From an uncultured Pseudomonadota bacterium (GTDB lineage Bacteria; Pseudomonadota; Gammaproteobacteria; Steroidobacterales; Steroidobacteraceae): 45,145 bases of DNA. Every line of letters begins with the position of its first letter. Positions within the stretch are counted from its first letter, which is position 1. Location of the stretch: positions 1 to 45,145 of the forward strand of contig CAISDJ010000026.1 of NCBI GenBank assembly GCA_903884105.1. Direction: 5' to 3'. Of the stretch, positions 16,840-26,449 are shown piece by piece. Below the pieces are notes generated by a model. It was not told the DNA's origin and made no database searches. It worked only from the letters and a program-made list of their open reading frames with translations. Made by a program: the position numbers and the translations under genes.

Positions 16840-18261
16840 TTAAATGTGCAACACCCGTCCGTATGCGTCAAGGACAGACTCATGCATGGATTCGGAAATC
16901 GTCGGGTGCGGGAACACGGTGCCCATCAGCTCCGCTTCCGTCGATTCCAGCGTCATGGCGGTGACATAGCCCTGGATCATTTCCGTCACTTCGGCGCCGA
17001 TCATGTGCGCGCCAAGCAGCTGGCCCGTCTTTGCGGAAAATACCGTCTTGACGAAGCCATCCGTCTCGCCGGCCGCAATCGCCTTGCCGTTGGCCTTGAG
17101 CGGGAACCGGCCGACCTTCACGTCGTGGCCTGCCTGCTTCGCCTGGGCTTCGGTGAGGCCGACCGAGGCGACCTGCGGGTGGGCGTAGGTGCAGCCTGGA
17201 ATGGGCGACTTTAGGGAGGAGGCCTTCAGGCCGGCAATGTGTTCCACACAATGCACGCCTTCATGACTGGCCTTGTGGGCGAGCCACGGCGCTCCGGCGA
17301 CATCGCCGATGGCATACAGGCCGGGAACGTTCGTCTCGCAATGGGCGTCGGTCACCACATGGCCGCGGTCGAGCTTCAGCCCAAGCGCCTCGAGACCGAG
17401 GTTCTCGACGTTGCCTTCAATGCCGATCGCGATCAGGGCCACGTCCGCCTTCAGGGTTTCCGCCTTGCCGCCCACGTCAAGCTGGACGGTGACCCCCGCG
17501 GCATCCTTGGCCACCTTCCCGACCTTCGCGCCGATGCGGAACTTGAATCCCCGCTTCTCGAAGCTCTTCTGCGCAGCTGCTGAAATCTCGGCGTCCTCGA
17601 CTGGGAGAATCCGGTCAAGCGACTCGATGACGGTGACGTCAGCACCGAAGGCGCGATAGAAACTGGCGAATTCGATGCCGATGGCGCCGGAGCCAATGAC
17701 AATGAGGGACTTCGGCAGGACCTTCGGTGTCATCGCCTCTCGGTAGGTCCAGATGCGCTCACCGTCGGGGACCATGCCGGCCGCCGGGATGACTCGCGCA
17801 CGCGCGCCGGTCGCAAGGATCACGGACTTGGCTGTCAGCGTGCGCGAGCCGCCCGCCTTGAGATCGACAACGACAGTCGGCGTTTTCGTCCCCTTGGTCA
17901 GTCGTGCGGTGCCCTCGATGACTTCAATGCGATTCTTCTTCATCAGGAAGCCGACGCCGGTGTTGAGCTGCTTCGCAACAGTGCGCGAGCGCTGGATCAC
18001 CTTGGGGAAGTCGAAACTGGTGCCCGAGCAAGACAGGCCGTAATCGCCGAGGTGCGAGAGCTGCTCGTAGACCTCCGCCGACTTGAGCAGGGCCTTCGTC
18101 GGAATGCAGCCCCAGTTGAGGCAGATGCCGCCTAAGCTTTCTCGCTCGATGATGGCCGTCTTGAGGCCGAGCTGCGAGGCGCGGATGGCGGCAACATAAC
18201 CGCCGGGGCCTGAGCCCACGACGACGAGATCGAGATTGTCAGAAGCGCTCGGTTGGTTCAC
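16840..18261 (-). CDS. lpdA: Dihydrolipoyl dehydrogenase (E3)
   Basis: E3 reoxidises the dihydrolipoyl groups of 2-oxoacid dehydrogenase complexes, passing electrons through FAD to NAD+. The 473-residue protein has the FAD motif GSGPGG at 16-21, the redox disulphide Cys47/Cys52 in GGICLNWGCIPTK, a second GSGAIGIEFA nucleotide motif and the C-terminal HPTISE catalytic histidine segment. The start is GTG at 18261. Although separate from the E1-E2 operon at 20.9-24.2 kb, it is on the same strand and is the obvious E3 for it. A divergent transporter gene starts 68 bases away. Confidence 0.95.
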   Translation of the reverse strand: MNQPSASDNLDLVVVGSGPGGYVAAIRASQLGLKTAIIERESLGGICLNWGCIPTKALLKSAEVYEQLSHLGDYGLSCSGTSFDFPKVIQRSRTVAKQLNTGVGFLMKKNRIEVIEGTARLTKGTKTPTVVVDLKAGGSRTLTAKSVILATGARARVIPAAGMVPDGERIWTYREAMTPKVLPKSLIVIGSGAIGIEFASFYRAFGADVTVIESLDRILPVEDAEISAAAQKSFEKRGFKFRIGAKVGKVAKDAAGVTVQLDVGGKAETLKADVALIAIGIEGNVENLGLEALGLKLDRGHVVTDAHCETNVPGLYAIGDVAGAPWLAHKASHEGVHCVEHIAGLKASSLKSPIPGCTYAHPQVASVGLTEAQAKQAGHDVKVGRFPLKANGKAIAAGETDGFVKTVFSAKTGQLLGAHMIGAEVTEMIQGYVTAMTLESTEAELMGTVFPHPTISESMHESVLDAYGRVLHI

Positions 18262-18328
18262 GATCGGTATGCTCTGCAGGGGTTGGCTTTAACGAAAAAT
18301 CCGGTCTTCAAGTTCACGGACAACAACA

Positions 18329-19600
18329 ATGAACGGCAATGACACTCCACGCGATTCCGGCCGCGCGTACAAGTACCTTGTCCTTACCGTCCTGCTGGTT
18401 GTCTACCTGTTCAACTATCTCGATCGCCAGCTCGTGTCGATCCTTGCCGAGCCGATCAAGCACGATCTCGGGCTGTCCGACACGCAGCTCGGGATGGTCA
18501 CCGGCTTCGTGTTCGCGCTGTTCTACACGACGTTCGGCGTGCCGGTGGCCTGGCTTGCGGACCGCAGGCGCCGCACGACGATCGTTGCAGTGGCCTGTGG
18601 CCTGTGGAGCGTTTTCACGGCCTGCTGCGGTTTTGCCGGCAACTTCATCCAGCTTGCACTCGCGCGCGTGGGCGTCGGCGTTGGCGAGGCAGGCGGCGTT
18701 CCCCCGTCGTACACGATCCTGTCCGACTACTTCCCGCCCAAGAAGCGCGGCCTCGCAATGGGCCTCTATTCGCTCGGCATTCCGCTCGGCACGTTTGCCG
18801 GCGGGTTGTATGGAACGTGGGCGGCGCAGCACTACGGCTGGCGCGTCGCGTTCTTCGGTCTCGCGATCCCCGGCGTGCTGATCGCCATCCTGCTGCCCCT
18901 CCTCGTGCGCGAACCCAAGCGCGGCGGACTCGACGAAGGCGCCGTGCCGCCGGTCGAGCCGGTCAAGCTCGGCACCGCAGTGGGCGACTTCGTCAAGTCC
19001 GCGTCGCTCGTGCTGGTGGCGCTCGGCTGCAGTCTCTCGGCAGTCGTCGGCTACAGCCTGATGAGCTGGTCGCCCGCCTTCCTGATGCGGGTGCAAGGCG
19101 CCACGCTTGCCGACATCGGCTCGCTCTACAGTCCGCTGATCGGCATCAGCGTTGCCATCGGGATCGTGGGCAGCGGTTACATCGTCGACAAGCTTGGCGC
19201 TTCGAATCCCCGCGCCTATCCGCTCGTGCCCGCTGTCGCGTTTGTGCTCGCCTTTCCCCTCTACCTCGCAGCGGTCTCGGCCAAGGACTGGCACACCTCC
19301 GTGCTGCTGCTCGCCATTCCACAGGGACTGACGTTCATGTATCTCGCCCCGGCCGTCGCAGTTATCCAGAACCTGGTTCCCCCGGAGCGGCGCAGTACGG
19401 CATCGGCCATGCTGCTGTTCGTGCTGAACCTGCTGGCCGTCGGCTGCGGGCCGCTGTACGTCGGAGCAGTGAGCGACTGGGCGCTTGCCGAGTACGGCAA
19501 TGAGTCGTTGCGTATTGCGCTCTATGCGTTGATCCCGTTCTTCGTCCTCGGCGTTGGCTGCAATCTCGCCGCTGCCCGTTCCCTGTCCAAACGTAAATGA
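18329..19600 (+). CDS. Spinster-like major facilitator transporter
   Basis: This 423-residue, 12-helix MFS protein has the N-terminal FNYLDRQLVSILAEPIK segment typical of spinster-type and organic-anion MFS members. It also has the ADRRRR loop after helix 2, GVGVGEAGGVPP in helix 4 and a VPPERRSTASAM-like loop late in the protein. The substrate cannot be inferred. It is the only + strand gene inside the dehydrogenase region, divergent from lpdA and convergent with the M24 hydrolase gene. It may import the substrate handled by the cluster. Confidence 0.88.
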   Translation: MNGNDTPRDSGRAYKYLVLTVLLVVYLFNYLDRQLVSILAEPIKHDLGLSDTQLGMVTGFVFALFYTTFGVPVAWLADRRRRTTIVAVACGLWSVFTACCGFAGNFIQLALARVGVGVGEAGGVPPSYTILSDYFPPKKRGLAMGLYSLGIPLGTFAGGLYGTWAAQHYGWRVAFFGLAIPGVLIAILLPLLVREPKRGGLDEGAVPPVEPVKLGTAVGDFVKSASLVLVALGCSLSAVVGYSLMSWSPAFLMRVQGATLADIGSLYSPLIGISVAIGIVGSGYIVDKLGASNPRAYPLVPAVAFVLAFPLYLAAVSAKDWHTSVLLLAIPQGLTFMYLAPAVAVIQNLVPPERRSTASAMLLFVLNLLAVGCGPLYVGAVSDWALAEYGNESLRIALYALIPFFVLGVGCNLAAARSLSKRK

Positions 19601-19647
19601 CAGGGACGGGAAGCGCGGCATGACGTTGACGCCGGACGACGCGCCGG

Positions 19648-20901
19648 TCAGAACACTTCGCAGCCCGGCAGGCCGCAGGAAATCAGCCGGTCGGACGGGA
19701 AGTTGGTGATGATCTGGCAGCTGTCCTTGGTGACGACGACTTCTTCCTCGATGCGCGCTGCACCCGAGCCGTCCTCTGCGCCGCACCAGGTCTCGAGGGC
19801 GAATACCATGCCTTCCTTCAGCGGGCGGGTCTGGCCGTGGTACCGCTTGGAGATGATCGGCCGTTCCCACAGTGACAGGCCCACGCCGTGGCCGTACTGC
19901 AGCAGGAACGCTTCGGCTTCGTTGCGATAGCCGAATTCCTCGGCACTCGGCCACACGGCCGCAACTTCATCCGGCGTGACGCCCGGGCGGATCATGTCGA
20001 TCGAAGCAGAGATCCACTTCGACGCCTTCTCGTAGGCCTCGATCTGGTACTTGTTCGGCTCGCCGCAGATGAACGTGCGGTAGTAGCAGGTCCGGTAGCC
20101 GTTGTACGAATGCATGATGTCGAGGAACACCATGTCGCCCGGCTGGATGATGCGGTCGGTGAACGTGTGTGAATGCGGACGGCCGCGAGGGCCGGATACG
20201 GAATTCACGCACTCGACGCGCTCCGAGCCGAGGCGATACAGCCGGTCGTTGGCAATGGCGACGAGTTCGTTCTCGCGGGTACCGGGCCGGATCGCCTTGA
20301 CGATGTCGACGTAGGTCGCGTCGACCATCGCGGAGGCGAGCTTCAGCAGTTCGATCTCGTCGGGCGTCTTTACCTCGCGCGCGTCCAGCATCGCCTGCTG
20401 CCCATCCACCACCTCGATGCCTTCGGCCTCGAGCGCGCGGATCATCGGCAGCTCCATGATATCGATGCCGAGCGGCTGGCCCGAGATGCCGAGGTCGGTC
20501 ATGCCTTTCTTGATCTGGCGGGCGAAGTCACCCTGGATGCCCATGTTGAGCGGCAGGCCGCCCTGCATCGTGGAGATCGGCGCCTGTACGTGGTTGGCGA
20601 TCCACGGCGACGCAATGCGTTTGGCTGGGGCGGCCGGATCCCACAACAGCGCAGGACCGTCGGCTGCGGCCATTGCATAGCGCATGAACTTGTCGCGCGC
20701 CCATTCGCCGATGTGCGTGCCGGTCAGGTAACGGATGTTGTCGAAGTTGAAGCACAGCACGGCACCAAGGCCGTTCGCCTTGACTGAATCCTGCGCGCGC
20801 TTCAGGCGCTCCTGGATCAGACGCTGGTAGTCGATGCCGCGTTCCCAGTCCTTGGCCTGTGTGCCCCAGGAGGCGACGGCGTGTGGGCGGTTGTATTTCA
20901 T
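19648..20901 (-). CDS. M24 family metallohydrolase (Xaa-Pro peptidase-like) with an altered metal site
   Basis: This 417-residue creatinase/aminopeptidase P fold protein has an N-terminal creatinase-like domain (about 25-175) and a pita-bread M24 domain. Four of the expected metal ligands are visible: Asp261 in FLDIMHSYNGY, His338 in GHGVG, Glu370 in ALETW and Glu385 in RIEEEVVV. The second aspartate of the usual GY-x-x-D-x-x-RT motif is Cys272 (GYRTCYYRT). Activity may therefore differ from peptidases, as in lyase or hydrolase members such as DddP or creatinase. The gene starts 10 bases after E2 with a GAGGA site, so it is the last gene of the dehydrogenase operon. Confidence 0.88.
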   Translation of the reverse strand: MKYNRPHAVASWGTQAKDWERGIDYQRLIQERLKRAQDSVKANGLGAVLCFNFDNIRYLTGTHIGEWARDKFMRYAMAAADGPALLWDPAAPAKRIASPWIANHVQAPISTMQGGLPLNMGIQGDFARQIKKGMTDLGISGQPLGIDIMELPMIRALEAEGIEVVDGQQAMLDAREVKTPDEIELLKLASAMVDATYVDIVKAIRPGTRENELVAIANDRLYRLGSERVECVNSVSGPRGRPHSHTFTDRIIQPGDMVFLDIMHSYNGYRTCYYRTFICGEPNKYQIEAYEKASKWISASIDMIRPGVTPDEVAAVWPSAEEFGYRNEAEAFLLQYGHGVGLSLWERPIISKRYHGQTRPLKEGMVFALETWCGAEDGSGAARIEEEVVVTKDSCQIITNFPSDRLISCGLPGCEVF

Positions 20902-20911
20902 GACGATTCCT

Positions 20912-22165
20912 CTACAGAAGCAGGCTTAAGGGGTTTTCGACGATGGTGCGTAACGCGGCGAGCAGTTCGCCGGCGACTGCGCCGTCAACAACCCGATGAT
21001 CGACCGACAGCGTGACGGTCAGTTTGCTTGCGAACCGGATGCCACCGTCCTCGGTTTCTTCAGGTCGCCGTTCCGCTGCACCGACGGCGAGGATGGTCGC
21101 CTGCGGCGGATTGACGATGGCGGAGAACTGCCGGATGCCATACATGCCGAGGTTCGACACGGTGCCGGTCCCGCCCTGGTATTCAGCTGGCTTGAGCTTG
21201 CGCTCGCGGGCGCGCTTGGCGAGGTCGGCAATCTCGGCGGAGATCGTGGCAAGGCTCTTCATGTCGGCGCTGCGCACCACCGGGGTGATCAGGCCACCTT
21301 CGATCGCGACGGCGACGCCGACATCCGAACGTTCGTACTGCAGCAACTTGTCTTCGGCCCAGATGGCATTGGCAGCCGGCACCTTCTGCAGCGCCAGCGC
21401 ATACGCCTTGACGATGAAGTCGTTGACCGAGATCCGCTTGGGAGTCAGCGTGTTGATCTGCTGGCGCAGCGCGAGCAGCGCTTCGACGGAGACATCGGTG
21501 CTCAGGTAGAAGTGCGGAACGGTCTGCTTCGATTCGACCAGGCGCTTGGCAATCGTGCGGCGCATGCCGTCGAGCGGGATCTCGCGATACGCATTGCCGG
21601 CTGCGGTCTGGGGCGCGGCAGCCTGTGCAGGCTGGGCGCGCTTGATGTCGGCGGCCACGATGCGGCCATGGGGACCCGATCCCTGCAGCGTGCCGAGGTC
21701 GACGCCCGCTTCCGCAGCCAGGCGCCTTGCCAATGGCGTGATCTTCGCACCGCTCGGGAGCGTCGCCTTGCCGAAATTCTTTGCAGGCGTCTGGACGGAG
21801 TTAAAAGGATCGATGTCGCGCTTGACGGCCGGAGCCGCTGCCACCGGCTGCGGGGCCGGTGCTGCAGTCGCCGCAGCGGGCGCGCTCTTCACCGGTGCGG
21901 GCGCAGCCGTTGCCGCTTCGGCTGGGACCTTGCCGTCTGCCGTGATCACGCAGATCACCGCGTTGACGGGCACGGTCTGGCCCTTCTGGGCGCGGATTTC
22001 AGCCAGGATGCCGCCTGCGAGAGCAGGCACTTCCATGGACGTCTTGTCGGTTTCAATTTCGAACAGTATGTCGCCCGCGGCAATCGTATCGCCCACGGCC
22101 TTGTACCACTTGGCGATCGTCCCTTCGGTGACGGTTTCGCCGAGCTGCGGCATCAATACATTCAT
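20912..22165 (-). CDS. Dihydrolipoamide acyltransferase (E2) of a 2-oxoacid dehydrogenase complex
   Basis: This E2 of 417 residues forms the core of the complex and moves acyl groups from lipoate to CoA. It has one lipoyl domain with Lys41 in ETDKTSMEV, an Ala/Pro-rich linker at about 85-118, a peripheral subunit-binding domain (ITPLARRLAAEAGVDLGTL) and a catalytic domain ending with SVDHRVVDGAVAG (HxxxDG). The substrate is not certain. The two-subunit E1 upstream fits pyruvate, branched-chain or acetoin-type complexes. It starts 28 bases after E1 beta. Confidence 0.93.
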   Translation of the reverse strand: MNVLMPQLGETVTEGTIAKWYKAVGDTIAAGDILFEIETDKTSMEVPALAGGILAEIRAQKGQTVPVNAVICVITADGKVPAEAATAAPAPVKSAPAAATAAPAPQPVAAAPAVKRDIDPFNSVQTPAKNFGKATLPSGAKITPLARRLAAEAGVDLGTLQGSGPHGRIVAADIKRAQPAQAAAPQTAAGNAYREIPLDGMRRTIAKRLVESKQTVPHFYLSTDVSVEALLALRQQINTLTPKRISVNDFIVKAYALALQKVPAANAIWAEDKLLQYERSDVGVAVAIEGGLITPVVRSADMKSLATISAEIADLAKRARERKLKPAEYQGGTGTVSNLGMYGIRQFSAIVNPPQATILAVGAAERRPEETEDGGIRFASKLTVTLSVDHRVVDGAVAGELLAALRTIVENPLSLLL

Positions 22166-22193
22166 GTTTCACCATCCCCCGCCACTAGACATC

Positions 22194-23174
22194 TCAGGCT
22201 GACAGCGATTTCCGAATCGTCGCGACAATGCGGTCGACGCTCGGGATCGCCATGTCTTCCAGCTGGTCGGCTGCCGGCAGCGGGATATTGGGTGTCGTGA
22301 TCCGTACGGGTGGGCCATCGAGATCGTAGAACGCCTCGTCTGCCACGATCGATACGACTTCCGCGCCCCAGCCCAGCACGCGGGGATTCTCCTCGACGGT
22401 GAACAGGCGACCTGTCTTGGCAACCGAGCCCAGGATGCACTGCGTATCAAGCGGCACCAGCGAGCGCACATCGATCACTTCGACGTTGACGCCGTATTCC
22501 GCCTGCAGCTTCTCGGCCGCGGCGACCGAGCGGTGAACCATCATGCCGAGCGCGATAATCGTGGCATCGGTGCCGGCGCGCAGGATTTTGGCGGTGCCGA
22601 GTCGATCGAGGATCTCGCCGTCAGGCACTTCGCCCTTCATTGCGTACAGTGACTTATGTTCGAGGAACATCACGGGATCGTCGTCGCGGACCGCAGCGGC
22701 GAGCAGACCGATCACGTCGACGGGCGAGGAGGGCGACACCACCTTGAGCCCGGGGAACTGCATGACCCAGTTCTCGATGCACTGGCTGTGCTGCGCGCCG
22801 AAGCGCGAACCGCCGCCGCCGCCGCAACGCACGACCAGCGGGCAGCCCACCTGGCCGTTGGTCATGTAGCGCGTCTTCGGGAATTCGTTGGCGATGTAGT
22901 CGTAGCAGACCGCGATGAAGTCCGCGAACATGATCTCGGCGATCGGGCGCAGGCCCGTCATCGCCGCGCCCATTGCTGCGCCCAGGATTGCCTGCTCCGA
23001 AATCGGCGTGTCGATGACGCGCTTGGGGCCGAACTTGTCGAGCAGCCCGACGGTTGCCTTGAACACACCGCCGGCCTTGGCGACGTCCTCGCCGAGGAAC
23101 ACGACGTTCTCGTCGCGCGTCATTTCCTGCGCGATGGCGCGGGCCACCGCGTCACGATAGGTTAATTCCGCCAC
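22194..23174 (-). CDS. 2-oxoacid (or acetoin) dehydrogenase E1 beta subunit
   Basis: This subunit of about 326 residues, with E1 alpha, binds thiamine diphosphate and decarboxylates the substrate. Family-typical parts are TYRDAVARAIAQEM, FLGEDVAKAGGVF, DTPISEQAILG, RCGGGGGSRFGAQHSQ and PSSPVDVIGLL. It lacks a fused lipoyl domain. I chose the GTG at 23174 because GGGGG lies six bases upstream. A TTG at 23180 is the alternative. The gene overlaps E1 alpha by 13 bases, consistent with coupled synthesis of equal amounts. Confidence 0.93.
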   Translation of the reverse strand: MAELTYRDAVARAIAQEMTRDENVVFLGEDVAKAGGVFKATVGLLDKFGPKRVIDTPISEQAILGAAMGAAMTGLRPIAEIMFADFIAVCYDYIANEFPKTRYMTNGQVGCPLVVRCGGGGGSRFGAQHSQCIENWVMQFPGLKVVSPSSPVDVIGLLAAAVRDDDPVMFLEHKSLYAMKGEVPDGEILDRLGTAKILRAGTDATIIALGMMVHRSVAAAEKLQAEYGVNVEVIDVRSLVPLDTQCILGSVAKTGRLFTVEENPRVLGWGAEVVSIVADEAFYDLDGPPVRITTPNIPLPAADQLEDMAIPSVDRIVATIRKSLSA

Positions 23175-24196
23175 GCCCAACCCCCATCCGCATATACGTC
23201 GGTAAACAGAATGTCCGTCGAAGTCGTCGGCGCTGCCTGGCAGGCAGTGGTCGCGTCGTCGATGATCTTCTTGATCTCGGCGTCGATCGCGGCCATCGTT
23301 TCATCCGGGAAATCGAAGCTCTTGAGCCGTTCACGGTAGATCTTGATCGGGTCGCGCTGCTTCCACTTCTCGAGTTCGCCCTCAGGGCGGTACTTGGCGG
23401 GATCGGCGCGGCTGTGGCCGGAGTGGCGATACGTCAGGCATTCGATCAGCGAGGGGCCTTCACCGGCGCGGGCCCTCGCATATGCCTTCAGCATCGTGCG
23501 ATACACGACGTCTGCGTCGTTACCGTCGATCAGGATGCGCTCAAGGCCGTAGGCGGACGCGCGGTCTGCAGCCGGGTGCTTGACCGGAATGACGTCGGCG
23601 ATCGGCGTGTATTCCATGTACAGGTTGTTCTCGCACACGAACACCACGGGCAGCTTGTGGATGGCGGCGTAGTTGATGCCTTCGTGGAAGGCGCCGATGT
23701 TCGTCGTGCCATCACCGAAGAAGCAGACCGACACATCCGAAGCCCCCTTGTACTGGGCCCGCCATGCGGCACCGCAGGCAATCGGGATATGTGCGCCGAT
23801 GATGGCGTACGAACCCATGACACCGTGCTCGACCGAGGTCAGGTGCATCGACCCGCCCTTGCCGCGCATCAGGCCATTGTCGCGGCCCATGAGTTCGCCG
23901 AGGACTTTCTCCACCGGCACGCCGCGCGCGAGCGTGTGAGCGTGGCCGCGATAGGTGCAGAAGGAGAGGTCACCGGGCTGCATGGCTGCGGCGCAACCAG
24001 CGGCAATCGCTTCTTGGCCGAGCGACAAGTGGCTCGTGCCCTTGATCTGGTTCTGCAGGAACAGGTCGAAAGCCCTCTGCTCTGCCTCGCGCAGCAGCAC
24101 CTGGAGCCGATAGAGCTCAAGGCGCTTGGCCTCGCCAATATCGTCGTTGGGGGGCAGCGCACCGGGCTTGCCGGCGGCGGGAGTCATTTTTGCCAT
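23162..24196 (-). CDS. 2-oxoacid (or acetoin) dehydrogenase E1 alpha subunit
   Basis: This 344-residue subunit carries the thiamine diphosphate motif, starting GDGTTNIGAFHEG at 161 and ending with the NN pair at 190-191. It also has RGKGGSMHL at 111-119 and the RHSGHSRADPAKYR loop near the active site. The ATG at 24196 is chosen because the longer frame to 24262 adds residues that do not look conserved. It is the first gene of the operon E1 alpha-E1 beta-E2-M24 hydrolase. The 186 bases upstream, up to the MHS transporter, hold no gene but contain two TTCCATT copies that could be regulatory. Confidence 0.93.
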   Translation of the reverse strand: MAKMTPAAGKPGALPPNDDIGEAKRLELYRLQVLLREAEQRAFDLFLQNQIKGTSHLSLGQEAIAAGCAAAMQPGDLSFCTYRGHAHTLARGVPVEKVLGELMGRDNGLMRGKGGSMHLTSVEHGVMGSYAIIGAHIPIACGAAWRAQYKGASDVSVCFFGDGTTNIGAFHEGINYAAIHKLPVVFVCENNLYMEYTPIADVIPVKHPAADRASAYGLERILIDGNDADVVYRTMLKAYARARAGEGPSLIECLTYRHSGHSRADPAKYRPEGELEKWKQRDPIKIYRERLKSFDFPDETMAAIDAEIKKIIDDATTACQAAPTTSTDILFTDVYADGGWAWRN

Positions 24197-24382
24197 GTTG
24201 ATTGTCTCGACTGGGGCCCGGCCCGCAAAGCTTCGGGCAACGCTGATATTCCATTTGACCATGCCGTGCAGGTTACGGGCAAGGTCGGTTTTCCATTAGG
24301 ACAACTCATTTCACATTCGGTTACGCGAGTGTCCGGCACGATGCGGGCTCTGCGTATCCCCGAGATGAGTTGCTGCAATGCA

Positions 24383-25651
24383 TCAGGCCTCGAGGCTCTT
24401 GCCTTTGGTCTCCGGGAGCATATAGGCGGCCACCGCCATGATTGCGTAAGCGGAAAACGCGAAGACGCCGATCGCCGTACCGAGGGACATCTTGGCCGAC
24501 AGGAAGCCGACCAGCGCGGGAAACAGGGCGCCCACTGCCCGGCCGAGGTTGTATGCGAAACCCTGGCCGACGCCGCGGACATTGGTTGGGAAGTGCTCCG
24601 TGTAAAACGCGCCCATGCCACTGAAGACTCCCGCTGAGCAAAAGCCGAGCGGAAACCCGAGAACCAGCATGGCGCCGTTACTGAACGGCAGCGTTGTGTA
24701 GGTCAGGATCACGATTCCGGCGGAAATAGCGAAACACAGGAAGGCGCGTCGGCGCCCCAGCCAGTCGGAGATGTAGCCGCCCGCCACGTAGCCACAGAAA
24801 GAACCCGCGATCAACACGGCGAGATAGCCGGTCGAGTCCAGCACGGACAGGCCTCTCTCGGTCCTCAAGTAGGTGGGTAGCCAGGTGGAAATGGCGTTGT
24901 AGCCGCCCTGCGCACCGGTGCCGACAATGCCGCCCAGTACCGTCACTTTCAGCAGGGGTGGCCGGAAGATGTCGAGCAACGACGGCCTGACGCCCCCTTC
25001 GGCCAGCTTCTGCTGCGATTCCTTGTATACGGCGGGCTCATCGACGAGGCGACGCAGAAAAAAGACCAGGAACGCCGGGGCAATGCCGACGAAGAACAGC
25101 ACCCGCCAGGCGGTTTCGGGTGGCAGCAGCGAGAACAGCAAGCCGTAAAGCAGCGCCGCCGCACCCCAACCAACTGCCCACCCAGCCTGCATGAAGCCGA
25201 GCGCCTTGCCGCGGTGTTCGGGGCGCATGGTTTCGCCCAGCAGGACCGAGCCTGCAGCCCATTCGCCGCCGAACCCGAGGCCCATCAGCGTCCGGGCAAG
25301 GAGCAACTGGTCCGCGTTCTGCGCGAGACCGGATAAGAATGTGAAGACCGCGAACCAGGCAATGGAGATTTGCAGGGTACGGACGCGCCCATACCGGTCA
25401 GCACACCAGCCGCCCAGCCACCCACCCACAGCGGACGCCAGCAGGGCCCCTGTCCCGATGACCCCCGCCTCGCCGCGCGTGATGCCCCAGACCATGATCA
25501 GCGTCGGGATCACGAAGCTGTAGATCTGGACGTCCATGGCATCGAGCGCCCACCCGCCCACCGCTGCACCAAAGGTACTGCGCTCTTTGCGGTTCAAATC
25601 CCGGATCCAGCCAAACAGGGTGGCAGGCTTCCGCTGATGCTGGTCGGTCAC
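24383..25651 (-). CDS. MHS/NanT-like major facilitator transporter
   Basis: This 422-residue, 12-helix MFS protein has a GWALDAMDVQIYSFVIPTL first helix, a CADRYGRVR loop after helix 2, GLGFGGEWAAGSVL in helix 4 and ISDWLGRRR after helix 8. The pattern fits metabolite:proton symporters (sialic acid, aromatic acid or dicarboxylate types). I chose the GTG at 25651, preceded by AGAGG at seven bases. The frame upstream to 25954 lacks coding character. It lies upstream of the E1 alpha gene on the same strand and could feed substrate to that operon. Confidence 0.87.
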   Translation of the reverse strand: MTDQHQRKPATLFGWIRDLNRKERSTFGAAVGGWALDAMDVQIYSFVIPTLIMVWGITRGEAGVIGTGALLASAVGGWLGGWCADRYGRVRTLQISIAWFAVFTFLSGLAQNADQLLLARTLMGLGFGGEWAAGSVLLGETMRPEHRGKALGFMQAGWAVGWGAAALLYGLLFSLLPPETAWRVLFFVGIAPAFLVFFLRRLVDEPAVYKESQQKLAEGGVRPSLLDIFRPPLLKVTVLGGIVGTGAQGGYNAISTWLPTYLRTERGLSVLDSTGYLAVLIAGSFCGYVAGGYISDWLGRRRAFLCFAISAGIVILTYTTLPFSNGAMLVLGFPLGFCSAGVFSGMGAFYTEHFPTNVRGVGQGFAYNLGRAVGALFPALVGFLSAKMSLGTAIGVFAFSAYAIMAVAAYMLPETKGKSLEA

Positions 25652-25916
25652 TGGCAAACCTCTACAAGAAATTGCCCCTTTTGGAGCAATGGGGGTCAAC
25701 ACATTCGCGACGGCGAAGCGCTCTTGCCGCTTTTTCAGTGCATGCCCTTCAAGTCCGGCACAGCGCTGCTTGCGGCAAACGGGGCGGAAGCCTACCTGAG
25801 CGCGGAGCAAGACTGCCAGCGTTGCACTTGTGGCGGTGCGGCAGCCTAGGAGGCAGTTGACGGGGACCAGGGTGAACAGCGGAGAATCAAGCTTCGGACC
25901 AACGCTGGAGAGCTCC

Positions 25917-26432
25917 ATGAACAAGAAGAACAAGGCCGGCAGCAAGGCGCCCACCGTACCTGCGATCTGCCCGACGTGCGGTCAACCCATCGCTGCGGGC
26001 AAGCCACATGCGAAGCATGGCTACGCAGACCTCAAGATGAAGCTCGACGGCTACCTCAAGCCGGGCCAGACGCTGCACAGGAACATGCTGTTCGATGTGC
26101 TGTACGACTTCATCCCCAAGGACCCGAAGGCACAGATCCAGATCTACAACTACGAGATCGCGCCGGGCGCGTTCACGAACTGGCACATCCACACCGGCGC
26201 CACGTTCTATCTCACGCTGCAGGGATTGTTCGAGGGCCATTTCGAGGAAGGTGTGCTCATCCGCGGCAAGCCCGGCGAGGTGTACTCCGAGCCGATCGGC
26301 AAGGTCCATCGCGGCCACAACCCGCACGCCGAAGTCATCCTGCAGGGAATCGGCATCGCGATCACCTCGCCCCACATCGCGCCGATCATCAATGTCGAAT
26401 CGCCGTCCTGGGCCAAGCCAGAAGTTAAGTAG
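25917..26432 (+). CDS. Cupin-domain protein with N-terminal CxxC
   Basis: This 171-residue protein begins with a lysine-rich segment, then a CPTCGQP motif that could bind zinc. A single cupin fold follows with a metal-binding HxH in WHIHTGATFYLTLQG and a later His pair in GHNPHAEV. No enzyme function can be assigned. Cupins beside catabolic genes are often small dioxygenases, isomerases or ligand sensors. GGAGAG lies four bases before the ATG. The 265 bases between it and the divergent transporter carry no gene. A YciI-like gene follows 17 bases later. Confidence 0.8.
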   Translation: MNKKNKAGSKAPTVPAICPTCGQPIAAGKPHAKHGYADLKMKLDGYLKPGQTLHRNMLFDVLYDFIPKDPKAQIQIYNYEIAPGAFTNWHIHTGATFYLTLQGLFEGHFEEGVLIRGKPGEVYSEPIGKVHRGHNPHAEVILQGIGIAITSPHIAPIINVESPSWAKPEVK

Positions 26433-26449
26433 AAAAGAGGAGGGTGCCC

